DNA of 64,000 bases from Osedax fenrisi (GCA_964019155.1 OZ025239.1:75627394-75691393), one strand, 5' to 3'; numbered from the stretch's first letter, positions 40,531 to 57,756 are shown. The notes: generated by a model from the letters alone, not told the origin. Program-made: numbers and translations.

Positions 40531-41154
40531 AACTCTATCGTTGATGAATTACATTTTTTAAACGACTGAGATAAGTGAATATAGTGACTATAGTCTATAT
40601 ACTGGCTATAGAATAGAGCTGTTGAATACATGCATGCAGGTGTATGTGATATACTATCAGTGATAGTGTCATTGATAACCCTAGCCTATCTATACAGGCA
40701 TCACGTGATAGCATACTGCAGTGTACGATATGATACCGGCTAATGTATTACACTAACGGACACTCTACAATAGTACGCGTATTCACACCTATATTTATAG
40801 ATATAGAGGTGTGAATAAATATGTGTGAAATTTCATATATATATATATATATATATATCTAAAAAATATAAAAAATGTATTATTGTATATAAGCGATATA
40901 GGTGGTAATGCTATTCATTAGCGGGCTGCTAACCAATAGAACGTACAGGATACAGGTCATAAGTAGTTCGGTGACCTGAGCTATGAACACTATAACCCCA
41001 CCGTGACCCCAAACTTGTTCCGCAACCGCAACGTAAGAATCTCTGACTCTTTCTTTCTTGTTCGTCTGCAGAGAAAATTGATTACGTTAACTTTAACAGT
41101 ATAATATTATTACATAATAACTACTATTAATATATTAGTATATGTGTATATATG

Positions 41155-41201
<47 letters not shown>

Positions 41202-44200
41202 TATCTATAACTCATTAACCTATAGGTATATAATTATATATAACGAATGTGTTTTTACAGATTAATATTTAATGCAGAAGGGCTTTATTTTAATATAAAA
41301 TTATTACAAATTATGATATTATATATATATTATATATATATATATATTATTTATTTCACTCAATTATTTATAATAATACCTAGTAGATTGTATATACTAC
41401 CCTTAACATATACAGGTTTATATATATACCATCCAGAATTCATATCGACCAGGACATAAACTACTTGAATACAGTTAACTACTGATATAACGAAACATGT
41501 TATAGCTGAACGTGCGCAGTTACTTCTTCTTGATGTATCTTCTGCTTTTTATAGTTTATATCCTAGTATTCTTATTTCTAGACTAAGATCAATATGTTTT
41601 ATTGATGCTGCACTAACTTGGTTAATTTCGTATCTATCTGATATAACATACTCTATATATATATATATTAAAGGTAGTTATTCACCAAATGAATATATAA
41701 TATATGTTATCCCGCAAGGATCTGTATATGGTCTGTATTAGGCCCGTTATTATTTACGATTTATATTCTTCCTCTCTCTAAAGCTATTAAACAATTTCTT
41801 AATTTAAACTGTCATATATTCTGAATATATTCAGTTATACTGGAAATGTCCTACTTGTAGTAATAATGTGCCTAATGAGCTAACCTTGTGTGCTCGAAAT
41901 GTAAGAAAGTAGCTTATTTTCAATAACCCTTTTCCTAACTCTTCAAAAAATAACCTACTTAAATACTTAATACTACCCTTACACCTTTTATTTATCCTAC
42001 TATTACATTTAAATCTACTGTTATCATTCCAAGTGATTGTACTAATATTACTCTTGGCGTAATATTATATTCTAAATTAGTATTTACTCAATTCGTCACT
42101 TCGCAATGTATATCTGTTAATTTGTATCTATTTAATATAAGAACAATTAGAAAGTACTTGAGTACTGAATCAACTATTACGTTAGTGCAATCTCTTTTGT
42201 TATCCAGATTATAATATTGCAATAATTACGTATTAATTCACAATTTAAATTATATTATGGATTAAATAGGGTATAGGGTATACCTATATTAAATCATCTA
42301 TAAGATTAATATTTTATATTAAGAGGTGTGACCAAATAAGTATTACTAAAAAATTATGTGTATTAAATCGGTTTATTTCGGACAATATGTGTACATTTTA
42401 AATACTAAGCATAACTCATATAACTGTTATTATGAGAAAGCCTAAATATAAACTTATAAATGTAGAATTAATGAGGAACACTCTTTTGCGATATTTTTAT
42501 TTTTTGTCAGTACCGAAGATACGTTGAGAATAAGGAAAAGATCGTTCAGTTGGGTTACTCCAACCTTGTGGAATTCTTTTCCAAAGACATTACGCCTCAT
42601 CATGTGTCATCATGAATTCAAGAAGAAGTTAAAACTTATTGTTCAAAATTCAATAAATATATATATTTTTTAATTCATTCTCAAAACTTGTGAGGTTTTA
42701 GAATATGACGAGTTTCTACATAAATAATTACATTACCTTACCTTACTACCTATTACAAATATAGGAAATGTAATTATATAAATAATATTGTTAAATTGTA
42801 TAAATAAATATTTCTAACATTAACATATATTTATTATGTTTAATTACAAAATTAGATTAAATTATTGTCGTTTAAGAATAACAAATACAAGTTAACATGA
42901 TATAGACATGCGAGTTAATAATGCATAATTCCACGTAGTGCACACTGGCCATGTATGAATCGTTGCACTAGAGGTAACGTTTGTGAATGTTAATTCGTTA
43001 ATAAGTTATATCGACCACTACAACGTAACACTATATAGCCGGGGTGTATGCCCTATACATAGATCCTACAGTGTAGGGGTGTATGCTTGTATACAATAGT
43101 ATATTTTACCCATATACATATGCATATACCAATTGGGGTTTAACAACTTATACATTTATACCATACGACACATTTCATAGTTTGTAGAATTATTTTTAAA
43201 TGTTGAACTTTTATTAACTTAATTAAGTTTAAAATAATTATTTGTATAAATAAATTAGTATTTTCCTGGGTTCTTCGCATTTATCTATAACGAGTATACA
43301 CTTGTATTCACACATCTACTACTTCTTTAGGGGTTTTGTATTTGTATCCGATATTTGTATTCGTGATTCAATAAAATAAATAAATAAATATTATTATAAT
43401 AAAATAAATCTAGAAATTATAATATTACGTAATAATTAGTTTAGTGGGGTTGTTCATTGTGACAAATGTACACTCAGTGTACAGTGTACAATGTACAGTG
43501 TATATACTATGAAATATAATATACGCCAATATTATAATTATAATTACAGCTATATCTATTTATTAATCATTAATAAACATTACTTTTGATGTGAAATACC
43601 TATAGTCACCGTGAAGGCTTACGCAATGCACGCATTCAATAGAAACTATAAAAAGAATCATTACAATCATAATTATTTTCATAATAAATATGTAAACATT
43701 TATTTGTTCGTCTATTTCTTACACTATTAGTAGTAAACTACAATGAATTCGTACTTAATTTGAATATTGATCCTCGGATTGCACTCTGGTACTACTTATA
43801 AGTAGTACTTACTTATAGGAAGTACTTTAGTACGCATTACGTAATACCTTAGTAACGAAGGTGCATACAAATAATGATATATATATACTGTTGCCTACAT
43901 TCATGTAGCTATCATTATGTAATGTAGACATACGCAGTCATACCGAGTATAGTTTTGTAGTAATATTGAATTTTAAATATGCATCCATGTCTATATATAG
44001 ATATAACTAATAGCTATGCTGACTTAATTTTACACGAAGGATGCAACGAATGAATTAGTAAGCATGTTACTTTTCTCTAAAAGAAACTTCATTTTAGTAA
44101 GAATAACCCACGTAGTATGTAAGTTTAAGTGTAAGTACCTGTTAACATTCGGGTTAACATTGACATTAGCTGATCACGTGTGTCCCTAGTGTACTTAGAA

Positions 44201-47200
44201 GATATACATGTATTGTGTATTATCCCTCAATCCATATATTAATATTATATAACAATAGTATTATGTAATAGGCCAACCTATATTACCACCTTAAGGTAAT
44301 TAACTAACTTTTGTAACATAATTTCATACCAAATTAGGTTTATGCAATACATATATATGTGCGTGGGATGCTTTAATATATATATTACTGTATACAGTAC
44401 ACATTGCGCGCATCGCATATACGAATATACAGTGTATATTCGTGTATGTACAAACAAATAAACTAAACAACTATCAGAACATCGACATAACTGGAATGTC
44501 TGACCATGTAGAGAGTGCAATAGTATGTATGATTAATCATTAGATTATATATATATACATATAGGCATTAATCATGTAATACTATTCGCTCATTCATATA
44601 TATATATATATATATGTGTGTATATGGTATTGAATGTATACTAGTGATGGACGTTTATTTATAGACGCATGACTAATGAAAGGTATTACTACAACACGTA
44701 TTATCGTGTATTGCATTCACAGTGTGGTAGTGTGGCATTGCACACACGGTAAACAAACAGAATACCATGTCGAGGCCCGGGGGCTTTAAAAGCTTTTACC
44801 CAGGGTCGGGGTTAATCACACGCGCATGTACTTAATCTATACGTGTATCACAGTATGGTACAGCCTACCTACCTACCTACCTACCTACTACCTACCTAAC
44901 TGCCACCACTACCACTACCACTACTACCCCATAGGCTGTGGTTACCTCTGCTATCTGAGCTCATCGTGATCGATATATTTTTTTACACGTTTACAATTGT
45001 AAAGTAAATAATTTCTTATTCGTGTTTTAATTGTATGATATATATGTTTAATTGTCACAAGGTATTTCTATAGAAATTATCTAGAGTTGTATGTATCAGT
45101 TTGTGAAATCCTATATAATATACAGTATATGTAATATACCTATAATTTATATCCTATATTTAAAAAATTAATTTCAATACATTAAGTTATGTATAATAAT
45201 ACATTTATTTGCGTCAATAACACTCATAATAAGTACAATTATAGGAAAATATATAATATTGATTAGCACTTTACGACTTACACTTTTATGAACTTTCATC
45301 GAAACTTTAATCTCATTTAATAAAAATTATAGTCTTTCTAAACTAAAATCTAAATATAGGATTTTTATTTTGATCCATTTAATATAGGTTATGTTTTATT
45401 TATGTTATGAATTCATACGTAGTAATACGTTATTACAAGTTAATACGTATATCGTTAATCAATTTAATAATTATTTTAGAAATTATCCTGCCATTATTAT
45501 TCCTAGAGTTATTTATTGATCTGATGAAATACTTTTATGTTGATTTATTTGCAAGTGTTTTTTATTTTTATTTTCAATATAATCCAGTTGTCTCTCGTTA
45601 CTTGTGATGCACAATCGATGAATCATACTCACTTACTCAATAAACTCCAATTTGGTTATACTCCAATTTATCAACTCTCGCCCATGTCAAAACAATAGAA
45701 CGAGTTGTTTCAGATCAGATAATACATGCATTACATATAACAATATGCATATTTTTTCAAATCGCTTACATACCAAACCGAAATACAGAGACAGATCTTA
45801 ATCTGATCATGAGTATTATTCTAGTATACTAAAGTATATATCCTTTGTTAACAAAAGTCCATGTTATATTATCATACTTAAGTATCAATTCATTGATTCA
45901 TTGTGTGTCTTCGACTCACTTACTCTTTACGTACTTTCGTTTTGTCTACATACGTGAGATACGTGTGACCTGTATTAATGTGTACAAGTACACAACTGGT
46001 TTATGTCCTACTTTGTTTTTGATATATCATAATCTATAGATGTTCATCAATTTAAATCAATTCTTCACTATCGCATCCACTTGACGACTCCAGTGGTATT
46101 CGTGGAGAGTCAGTCCTTGCCAAGGACTCCTTGCCAACATAATATTCATAGTTAATATACTCCTTATAAAGTCATTAATCATCAAGTATCCTCGCTAATA
46201 CTGCTATCTCTGTAGAGAGAGATATCGTGTAGGCCTACGATGACGGCTAATCTTGTTAAAACTTAGTTTTCAATTATATTACTAATCTAACTGAACTCGC
46301 GTTCTTTATATATCTCAACCACTGACATTATTATTATTATACTATCTAGAGTTTAGAGTCTAGATTTTACACTTATCTCCCCATTATCTATCTCCCATCC
46401 CTTTGTACTCTCCCTTCCCTTTTCGCAGTTGATTATTACTCTTAGTATTATACTTCTTGGTATTTTACTCCTATAGTATACTATTGAATCATATGTTGAT
46501 CTATAGTTACGAATAACTATTCTTACTGGCAACTTCTCTCATTTTTACAATATTAAAAGACTCGTAATAAACTTACTTTATAGTTTAAACATTAATATCT
46601 AAAACTATTAATTATAATTTTAGTTTCCATTATATGCAATATTATTATTATTTAAAAATAACAATAATATATACATTACTTTTATTCATAATTAATTTAT
46701 TTAATCAGTGAATTTATCAAGTTAAAATTATTATTTGATTTATAAATAGTTAGTTAGGGGAAAGTAACCGAATACTGACAGTGCCCGAATACTGACACTC
46801 TAGGTATCTCAGAAACCATAAATCCTATAAAAAAATGTTTGATGAATAAAATATTCATAATAATATAAATAGTCTAAACAATTATTTTTTAATTTTTTAT
46901 TTATTAAATATTGCTGATATATCCAATAAACTGGTTATTTTATTACGTTTTTAAATTTATGAAAACAAATTCAACTTAAAACCTTCTAAAGAATATACAA
47001 ATGTATCGATGTAACACATAATAATATATTATTAAAAACTAAAGCATTTCAAACATTATATACATAATTTCTATATTTATTATCAAATATTAATTAAGTT
47101 ATAAGCATATAACTAAAGGTCATATAAATCTTAATATGGACACTCTAGATGTCTTAATACGGACATGGTCCGTCGGTAGTGTCCGTCGGACACCCTATAA

Positions 47201-47406
47201 CTAATCAGCTCGCAGCATGTGAACTATTCTGGTTTTCATAAAAATCTCGTGCGTTATAATATAAATACCACCAATGAAGCTAAATCTAAAAATTTTATTA
47301 TTTAGATACCCAACTTGTATTATTAATTAATAAAATAATAAAAATTAATAAATTAATTTATTAATTTTTATTATTTGATTAATTAATAATACAAGTTGGG
47401 TATCTA

Positions 47407-47442
<36 letters not shown>

Positions 47443-48870
47443 AAATATGTATATATAGTTCATCTAGTAGTATATAGGGTATCCGTATTCGGACATGGGT
47501 ACCGAATACGGACACCCTCGTTATCTATTGAATAACAAGATTAAATAAAATTTTAAAATCACAATAATATCAATAATCATATAATATTAATATATTGTAA
47601 TATTTGAGTATCAATATTGAGTCATAAAATGTTATGACCATTTATAGTTAATATTAGGTTACTTTCCCCATACGACTATATTAATAATAAATAACATATT
47701 CCGATTTTTTTAATATTTACAAACGTAATTAAAGTTTCTTCGGTGTCAATAGCATCATCCGGATAATATACTGTCACTATAATAGTGATATTGTATAGTA
47801 TATCCATTGATCAAATACCTATAGGCAATATATTTACATATTTATATATTTTTAAAATATGAATAACCACGCCTATGCTATATGTAAACTTACATGCAAG
47901 TGAACCTACGTACAAATGAATATACAGCATATTTACTACTTAAATATGAATATTTTAATACGTTTACAAATAAATAGGATATATATATATCACAAGCAGG
48001 ATATAGTTGTATTTAATAAACGTGTTAACTTATAAATCCTATAACCTTTAACCAAAACAGCGTTATACGTGGTTATCGTGTTGAAGCTTAACTCCTACAT
48101 TGACGATACACACTAAAGAGTATTATATTCGGTCACCGTGGTTATATTCGGGTGTCAGAGAATTTATCTTAATCGCCGACATAAAGTTAAATCACAATAA
48201 TAGGACCTATAGGAAGGTGTACAACACTTCCGATATTAAATGCTTAATTCAATACTTCAATATAAATCTCACTCAACTATAGTTATATGAATCATTTCAC
48301 ACTAATTCATAAATTCCGCAAGTTACGGGAATACGTTCAAACGAATATATTGTACATTATCGCCAGGGGTAACGGGATCCCCTATATAGAGATAGGGCGT
48401 AAAGATTACCATAAATAAAATAGCGATTGGAGATACAATGTTTTCATTCTGGAAATATATCTTTGATATTTACAATAAAAAAGGTAGAATGTATTAGTAA
48501 TTAATAATTACTATAATTACTAAGCATAGTATCAACTTTTAAATATATATATATAATTGCCTGTGTGGCTCAGTTGGCTAAGACGTCAGACACGCAAGCC
48601 GTATACTCCTATAGGACGCGGGTTCGAGCCTCATCCGGACCATTAAAATGGGTCTTAACATATTATTTAGAAGTGATCTTATATAATTGTGTATAAATAA
48701 ATGATCGGCTCTCGTTAAAACCATGGATGCATTAACATGAGAGCGGCTTCGAAGGGACACTAGAGCAATATATGGTTATAAGTGAAAACTTCATCTAGCT
48801 TCCTGGATGGGATGAAAGGACTCCATCACATAACATAACAATAACAATAACAATAACAATAAGAATAACA

Positions 48871-48915
<45 letters not shown>

Positions 48916-51900
48916 ATGGGCGTGTCTATCACGTGACCTACCTCTGCGGAATACTCGTACAGACAGTCGATGAGGGCGTTCCCCGTGTAGCAGCAGACGT
49001 ACGCCACGACCACCATAGCCAGGATAGCCCAGTAACCTCCCTCTAGCACAGCGTACGGGAACGTCACGATGAACATACCCTATGTGTGTTTGTGGGCGTG
49101 ATAGGGGCGTGGTTAAAGGTATCCGCTGCCGGTATTGTGTAATCAGCTTAATATCGATTTGTTATCTATGCTGTATTTATGTTTATATATATTTAAAATA
49201 TTACGTTCACAATTAAATTTAGTACTTTCCATTAAATGTAGGGGAAAGTAACCTAATACGGACACTTTAACAATAAATGGTCGTAACATTTTATGACTCT
49301 CTATTTTTTTCTCAAAAATTACAATATATTAATATTATATGATTATAGATATTATTGTGATTTTTAAATTTTATTTAATATTGTTATTTAATAGATAACA
49401 GGGGTGTCCGTATTCGGTACCCAATACGGACAACATGTGTTATAATACTAATACCCTATATACTACTAGATAAAATATATATTATTGATGAACCAATGAG
49501 ATAAATTACAATTACATTATTTATAATTAATGTTATGAATAATGTATTCTAATATAATTAGTTAATAATTTATTTATTTTTATTATTTTTTAAATTAATA
49601 ATACAATTTAAGTATCTAAATAATACTTTTTTTAGATTTAGATTCATTGGTGGTATTAATATTATAACGCACGCGAATTTTATGAAAATCAGAATAGTTC
49701 ATACGCCGCGCGCTGATTGGTTATAGGGTGTCTGTATTAAGACATCTAAAGTGTCCGTATTATGGACTTATATGCTTAAGCATATATGCTTATAACTTAA
49801 TGAATATTTGATAACAAATATAGCAATTATGTATATAATGTTTAGAATGCTTTAGTTTTTAATAATATATTGTTATGTTTTATATAGATACATGTATACT
49901 GTACATTCTTTAGAATGTTTTAAGTTGACATTTTTTTTTATAAATTTAAAAACGTAATTAAAAAAACAGTTTATTGGATATATCAGCACTAAATTGAGTA
50001 ATAAAAAATAAAAATACTTATATAGACTATTTATATAATTATGAATATTTTATACATTAACATTATACATCAAACATTTTTTTGTAAGATTTAAGATTTC
50101 TGAGATACCGAGAGTGTCCGTATTCGGTTACTTTCCCCTACTACTTTTGTAGTAACTATAAAGTTTAAATTATATAATAACATATATTTAAATATTTAAA
50201 TTAAATAGTAGAACATACGAATTATTATAAGTATACTATTATTATGTATTACACATACATTATTTATTATAATCAGTAATTTACCAATCACAAAAATAAT
50301 AGTATTACGTCATATAGACTATACTTGTAATCTCTTTAGTCATCTATTTATGTGTAATACTTATACAATATAGCACTCTCATTACTTATAGTATACGACC
50401 TAACTCTCGTAAAACTATATATAAAATTCATAGCTAAACAATAGTTAAATAATTTAAAAAAAATTACAATTTGAATAGTATTTCTGATTTGATCCACAAC
50501 TTTTAGAAAAACATAATATCTAAATATATTTTATGTTACTACCGTGTATATTTATACATAACATAAACATGTACATGTAAATATAGTGCATTAGAGTGTT
50601 ATGTAATGTTTCGAGTATGTTTGAAGTAAACGACCGTCGAAGAGGGGATTTATTTTCAGGGTGAACATAGGAGATTTAGGTATCTAATGTTGGTATACAT
50701 ACTCCTATAGGTATCTAATGTTGGTGTCCTATCTATACGTATTGTTTATCTAAAGCATAATAACTACAAATACATAAAATAATATCTAAGTTGTTGTTGT
50801 ATCTTGTAAATTACATTTAGATATATATAAAAAAAATGTATGATGAATTGTATGAAAATAAAAATTGTAGGATAAGTAGGATGTATAAGACAACGATAAT
50901 TGGACCTAGGATACTAAATTGCACCTACATATCACCAATTTGTAAAAAATAAATAATCCAGATATTTATATAAATATTATAATATGTTATATGTAATCAA
51001 GTATTATGTTTTAGATTGTTTGTTATTTCTAAAGAATATGGTAATACAAATACATTCTGATAGTTTCATATAGTTTGATCAAGTAGTTGTACATTTATGA
51101 AGCTTATAATTTAAAAAGTAGTTTAAAAAATAGAACAGAAAATATTTAATGTTTTAAAATTTTAATTTTAATTAAATTAAATTTAAAATGTTTTATTTAA
51201 ATATATATAATAAAATTAAAATAAGATATATGTAAACACTTAATGAAGTATACTTTATATGTTCATAATTATAATGATAATAGAAACAATAAAAATAAAC
51301 ATATTTACAAGAGTGCACAACCCGCAAAGCGAAGGTAGCTTTATAGAATGTATCCTGATTATTTCTGCTTGCAAGCTTATTTAGCGCACTTATAGTTATC
51401 TTATCATATTTCATTCTTATGAAAATAAAGACAATTTTCGGATTTTTATATAATATTATATTTAATAAATAATATATATATTTCAAAAAGTATCTGTTTC
51501 CACGGCCATTGCGTAGGTGTATAACGTAAAGTGTACACTAGCGTATAGTGTACGTCGTACAAGTAACTCTATCGATACATCATTTAAATATTAAACTATA
51601 TAACTAATGATTTATTACTATTACAGGGTACAAAGATAAGAAGAATTCTATAACGTTAAAGTAGAAATTGAATATTTCAATGCCACTTACAAAATAATGT
51701 ATTCTATTTCTACTTTCGATTGTTTTTCGTTTATTTGTACGGTAACTGTAAAACGTTTTAATTTCGTATTATTCTTTGTTTATTTCTATAACGTATGTTA
51801 TCGTTAGCAAATATTTATACTTTATACTTTCGATTATATTTTCGACTATGTATTTGCTTAAATAAATTATCAATAAACTCCTTATATCTAACTTATATAT

Positions 51901-52562
51901 CGTATTATATACATCGTATTACTAACATTGTAAATTACTATTGTTATGATGAAATAGGATATAGGAAACATCTGAACGCTTTATTAAATAATTAAATTAT
52001 ATAAAATAATGTTTAGAAGTGATATTTTATAATTGTGTATTAATAAAATATCGGCTCTCGTTAACACCTGGATGTATTAACATGTGAGCGGCTTCTATAG
52101 AAGAAGGGGGCCTTACAATGTAGGTAATACTTTTAAGCAACGTTATCTAAGTTCCTTGATGGAAACGGTAATAACTCCACCAAAATATAATTATCAATAA
52201 CAATAAAAATAAACATATATTCATCGGAAAATACCTATATATATATTCTATAAATAATTATAGTATTCTTAAGTTAGTAGGTAATAACCTAAGTAGGTAA
52301 TACTAGGTAATAATTATCCTATAGGATATGTATACATACTTATTAAACATAATCTAGCAGTTTCTAATGTATACACCCTATATAAATATGGCTTACCATA
52401 TGGCTTACAAACTTATTTGCTATATCATCTATAATATCTATACATTATAATAATTAGATTAATTTAGTTATTTAAAATCAGAATCTATTAGAGTTCATTA
52501 CAAAATCTAACTATTTAATATACTTACATATGTATTCCTATATGGTATATTACACTACATTA

Positions 52563-52618
<56 letters not shown>

Positions 52619-52675
52619 TGAAAGTCTTCGATTACCAACCTCAATATATAATCAACTGGAATCATGAATCCTAAA

Positions 52676-52712
<37 letters not shown>

Positions 52713-53146
52713 GATACACAAACAACGTACGACATATTTTAAAGTAAAATACGGGTCTATTTTGATTGGATATTATAAATCAAATGGGGTCGGTATCAGG
52801 GTAATTTACTATAATTAAGATATATTGGTTAATAGTTATTAAAATTAAATTATTTGTATAATAGTTATAAACATATTATAACAGTATTAAGTTTTCTTTT
52901 AATAAATAAAGTATTTACCGTGATTTAAAAAAAGTTATTATTCAAATATTTAAAAGGTAAAAACCGAATATTACATTTTATCAAATAACAATTGTAGGAT
53001 TAAATATTTTGTAAAACAAAATACTTATTCATATTTATCATTAAATTACTAACAGTTCATATATATAACATTTTTTGATATCTCTTATAGTTACTGAGAT
53101 ACTAGAGGGGGTCGGTATTAGGAGGGGGTCGGTAATCGGAGACTTT

Positions 53147-53187
<41 letters not shown>

Positions 53188-56100
53188 GATATAATATGTG
53201 TTTGCTATAGCTACTACTTTTAACTATACTGTATTAATTATATGTATCGAGTTATTCATACATAGGAGAAATAACTTAAAATGTGTTAGTATAGGTACCT
53301 ATATTTTACACCTCCAACTTTCCTGAATCATGATTATGAAAAGATGACAATAATTATTGGAAATTATATTTATAATACAAATATGTAATCGTGTTCAATA
53401 AGTAATAAGCCTGAGTATACTTCTGACATGACGTTTTAAACTTGATATAATGTTCCAAATTAGATATGTCAACCATCTTGTATTCCTATGTGGGATTAAA
53501 TATTCGATAATAATGTCTTAAGGGGGTATCCCAGTACAAGATTTTCCGGCAACTTGCCGGAAATATTGTAACTTTTTCTATCAACTTGTAATGGGATACC
53601 CACTATAAAGTTATTATATTTCAGGCAAGTAAAGGAAAGTAATAGGGAACACTAAAATGTGGGTAGGTAAACTCGGTCCAGGTAAACTCGGACAACTTTT
53701 GAAATAAACTAGGAACACTTTTGAAGAAAACTCGGACCACTTTTATGCTTTAACCCATATTATAGAAGTATACTATATATAGTTATTTTAAACTGGTCCG
53801 AATCTTCTTCAAAAGTGGTCCGAATTTTATTTCAAAAGTGGTCCGAATTTTATTTCAAAAGTGGTCAGAGTTTACCTGGTCCGAGTTTACCTGGCCCGAG
53901 TTTACTGGTATTCTAAAATTGTAGTTAACTGTATAGTTCGTGTGGTATATAATATGGTAATATAGTCTTGTAAGATAGCGTAAGTAATGATCTAGTAAGA
54001 TAGCTAAAGTAGGACAGCCATAAGACTATGTGACTATATAGTAGATAACCTAAATATATAGTCTTAGTACTAATATAGAAATATGTTGAGTACTAATCTA
54101 GTTCATTATAATGAATATATAATATATGTCGTTTTTCTAATAATAATTAGGGTAAAGTAGATATTATATCTTTACATTGATATATAGCTGAAGAACCCAA
54201 TAACCACGGTAGACTTATTCTTAAAATCGTTAATTTTCGTTGAAGTCAATAAGATATAAGTCATACTATGTTATCTTATCTGTTATAACATTACTGCTAG
54301 ATATAGGTGTGTGTGTGTGTGTATTACACATTGTGTATTATTATTATAAAATAAATATATAGTGTTGAACAATTAGGAACAATTTATATTATAATGATAT
54401 AGGTTATGCAATAATAAATATAAATATAAGTTTGTATCGAGATATTTATGTATCGGGAACAATCTAGAATTATGTAATTATAACTTATAGGCAATAATTC
54501 ATATTTTGTGATTAAAGTTGCAATATTTTGTTTATTTAAAATTAATATATATTTATAATAAACATTAATGTATAATGGTTATATATGTACACTTTATAAT
54601 ATAGACAACATTATTAAATCTACTATTAAATTAGTACTACTATTAAATCAACAATTAGTTATTATTTTAAATAAATGTGTATCATTATATTTAATTTAAT
54701 AGTAGTACATATATGTACTATAGAATATACTACATAGTATGTATATGTGTACCTATAGGTAGTAAATACAGTATACGATATAGTTCTTATATATATATCC
54801 TCTAATACAACTATGATGATATAGGGCTATACATTATAATTAATATTTAATTTTACAATTCAAATACACCTCATGATACATGTAGAACCTACATTGTAGG
54901 TCCCCTAATAATATTATTTATTTCATTTTCAAAATATAAATTAATTAATTATAACACATAAAAATTATGTATATAACATATGTATGTATAATATACAAAT
55001 AGAGTACACATATATAATATAATTATAGTTAGTGTTAGGAATACCCATGTTTATATAAGAAGCCAATTGGGGTTATTTACAAATATAGTTGTAACACCTA
55101 TACACCTATAGGTATAACTGTCAGTACCTAACTGTCAGTAGACAAATATACAAATTAAATTAAATATATAACAAATAGTATAATAGATCTACTAATATAT
55201 ATATTATAATAATTGGAGCTATAGCTCTAATTGATTGTATTAATATGGTTAAAAAAATGGTTTATTTTTTACAAAATAGCTTAATGTTGAATATGAATAA
55301 AACTCAACTTCTAAATATACCTTGAACATCATCAGTGTGTCCTTATGTGTGTTATCATTGATTCTATCACAATTGTACCTCACAATAATGTTAAAAACCT
55401 TAGTTTTATTCTCGATGATAACCAACATTTATCTCCGATCAGATAGCTAATGTGTATAAATCAACTAATTATCAATTATATAAAATACGATCAATAAGGA
55501 AATTCTTACCTTTTAGAATTTCTAAAATGTTAATAGAATCATTAGTTATGTCACGTATAAATTATTGATAGATATAATCCTTAGATAGAATTATTAGATA
55601 ATTGATAAGAGTTGTACATCGTGTAAAATTATATGACTACGAATCAGATATTTATCAGATGAATTAAATAGTTTTCATATATCTACTTTCAGCTATTTAA
55701 AATAAATTTTAAAATAAATTTTATTATTTTCAACTGATTTATATATTTTGTTAATTTTATATTTTTGCTTACACAATAGAGAACGTTTAACGTTATTTTT
55801 GTGTTTAAATAAACATTCATTCATTCATTCATGCGTTCATAATAATAAAATATATTATAATATAAAAAAACGAATGAAACTACATAATTATAGTTATATG
55901 TGAAATATGAATACTGGTAATTAAATATGTAATATACAATTATAACTTTAATCCTAATAACCTAATATGTGAATATTAAATATATATGTATGTATATATA
56001 TATTATCAGATTTAGGTTTACACCCGGGTTTTTGAAGCTAAAGCTTATAGATATAATTACCCTTCATTTTAAAGCAATACCCTATATAGGGGAAAGTCCC

Positions 56101-57717
56101 CGATTACCGACCCATAAATGATTAGTTGTAATAACTTATTCAATATTAAATATTTTTATTTGAAATTTTGTAATTTTTGTAATATAATGGCAATGAATAA
56201 TGTGGCTATTTTAAATTGTTGATATAATTATATTTAAAAGAATATACAGGGGAGTCGGTAATCGGATACATGTACCTAATACCGACCCCTTCCCCTATCA
56301 CCGACCCCCTAAAATAATCGTGGTATAAATAATTGTAGTATTATAATATCCAATAAAAATAATAGATATACATAAATATAATTAATTATAATATGACGTA
56401 ATTTATTTTTTATTGAATTTATGTTTTAATAGTAATATTAAATTTAAATTTAAACTTTATAGTAATTATATTAAAATAGTGTATATTATTATTTAATATT
56501 TATTTATTAATCAATATGTATATAATTAACTGGAATAATGAATCCTAAATCTATATCAATGGGGTCGGTATTAAGGTAATTAGGAGGTCGGTGGGTTGCT
56601 AAGATATATTTGTTAATAGTTATTAAAATTAAATTATTTGTATAATAGTTATAAAAATTGTATTGAACTACAATATTATGCACAATATTAAGTTTTCTTT
56701 AATTAATAAAGTATTTACAATTATTTAAAAAAAGTAATTATTCAAATATTTAAAAAGTAAAAACAGAATATTACATTTGATCAAATAACAATTGAATGAT
56801 TAAATATTTTTTTTTTTTAAATATTTATTCATATTTATCATTAAATTACTAACAGTTCATGTATATATAATGTTTTGATAACTCTTATATTTACTGAGAT
56901 ACGAGAGGGGTCGGTATTAGGAGGGGTCGGTAATCGGGGACTTTCCCCTATATTTATTAAATGATACTTTTAAATTAATTTACGGATATGTAAGTACCTT
57001 AATTATAGTTTATTTATTACATCATATAATATGATCTCTAATTAATATAAGATTCCTATAACTATTGTAATTCCTTACTAATTATTTCACAGAAATTTAA
57101 TTTACAAAATAAAATATACGATTAAAACGTGAAAAACATTCATTACAATCTCAATTCTAATGTATTCATATGTTAAATATCTCTCTATTCGTACTAGGTA
57201 CTACCTAGTACGATTTTTTTCAAATATATTACATAGTATTTGATCTAAATATTGAAATAAATGACTTTATTAGCGAAACTATATTTGTCCTACTAAAAAA
57301 ACGAACTTTCAATTATAGGAACCTACTTGTGTATACTTTCTTTACGAGGACTTTAACTATAGTTCCTCATATTGGAGTTAACATATCTTTACCCATGATG
57401 ATAATGTTCAATAATTGTAATAACTTCAACATCTAAAACATTCGATTGTAATGTGAATATTCACTTTAATGAATATATAAGTAGGAATGTATGGAAATTA
57501 CGTGAAATATTATATTAGTACACCACAAGGTAGGCCTCAAGATAGTAGGCATCAATATAGTAGGCATCAAGATAGTATGAATGAATATAGTAGGCGTCGA
57601 GATAGTAGGCCTACTAGGCTATAGCCTATTAGTATACTACATATATACATATAATTATTTATTTTAATTCAGAACATATGGTATTCCATATTATTCATAC
57701 ATTACAACTTATTATGT

Positions 57718-57756
<39 letters not shown>

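Noticed and set aside
48559..48645. Possible tRNA gene (boxes A and B present)
   Set aside because: The ends do not pair as an acceptor stem, and the sequence continues into a body and tail shared with five other copies, so it is a SINE head.
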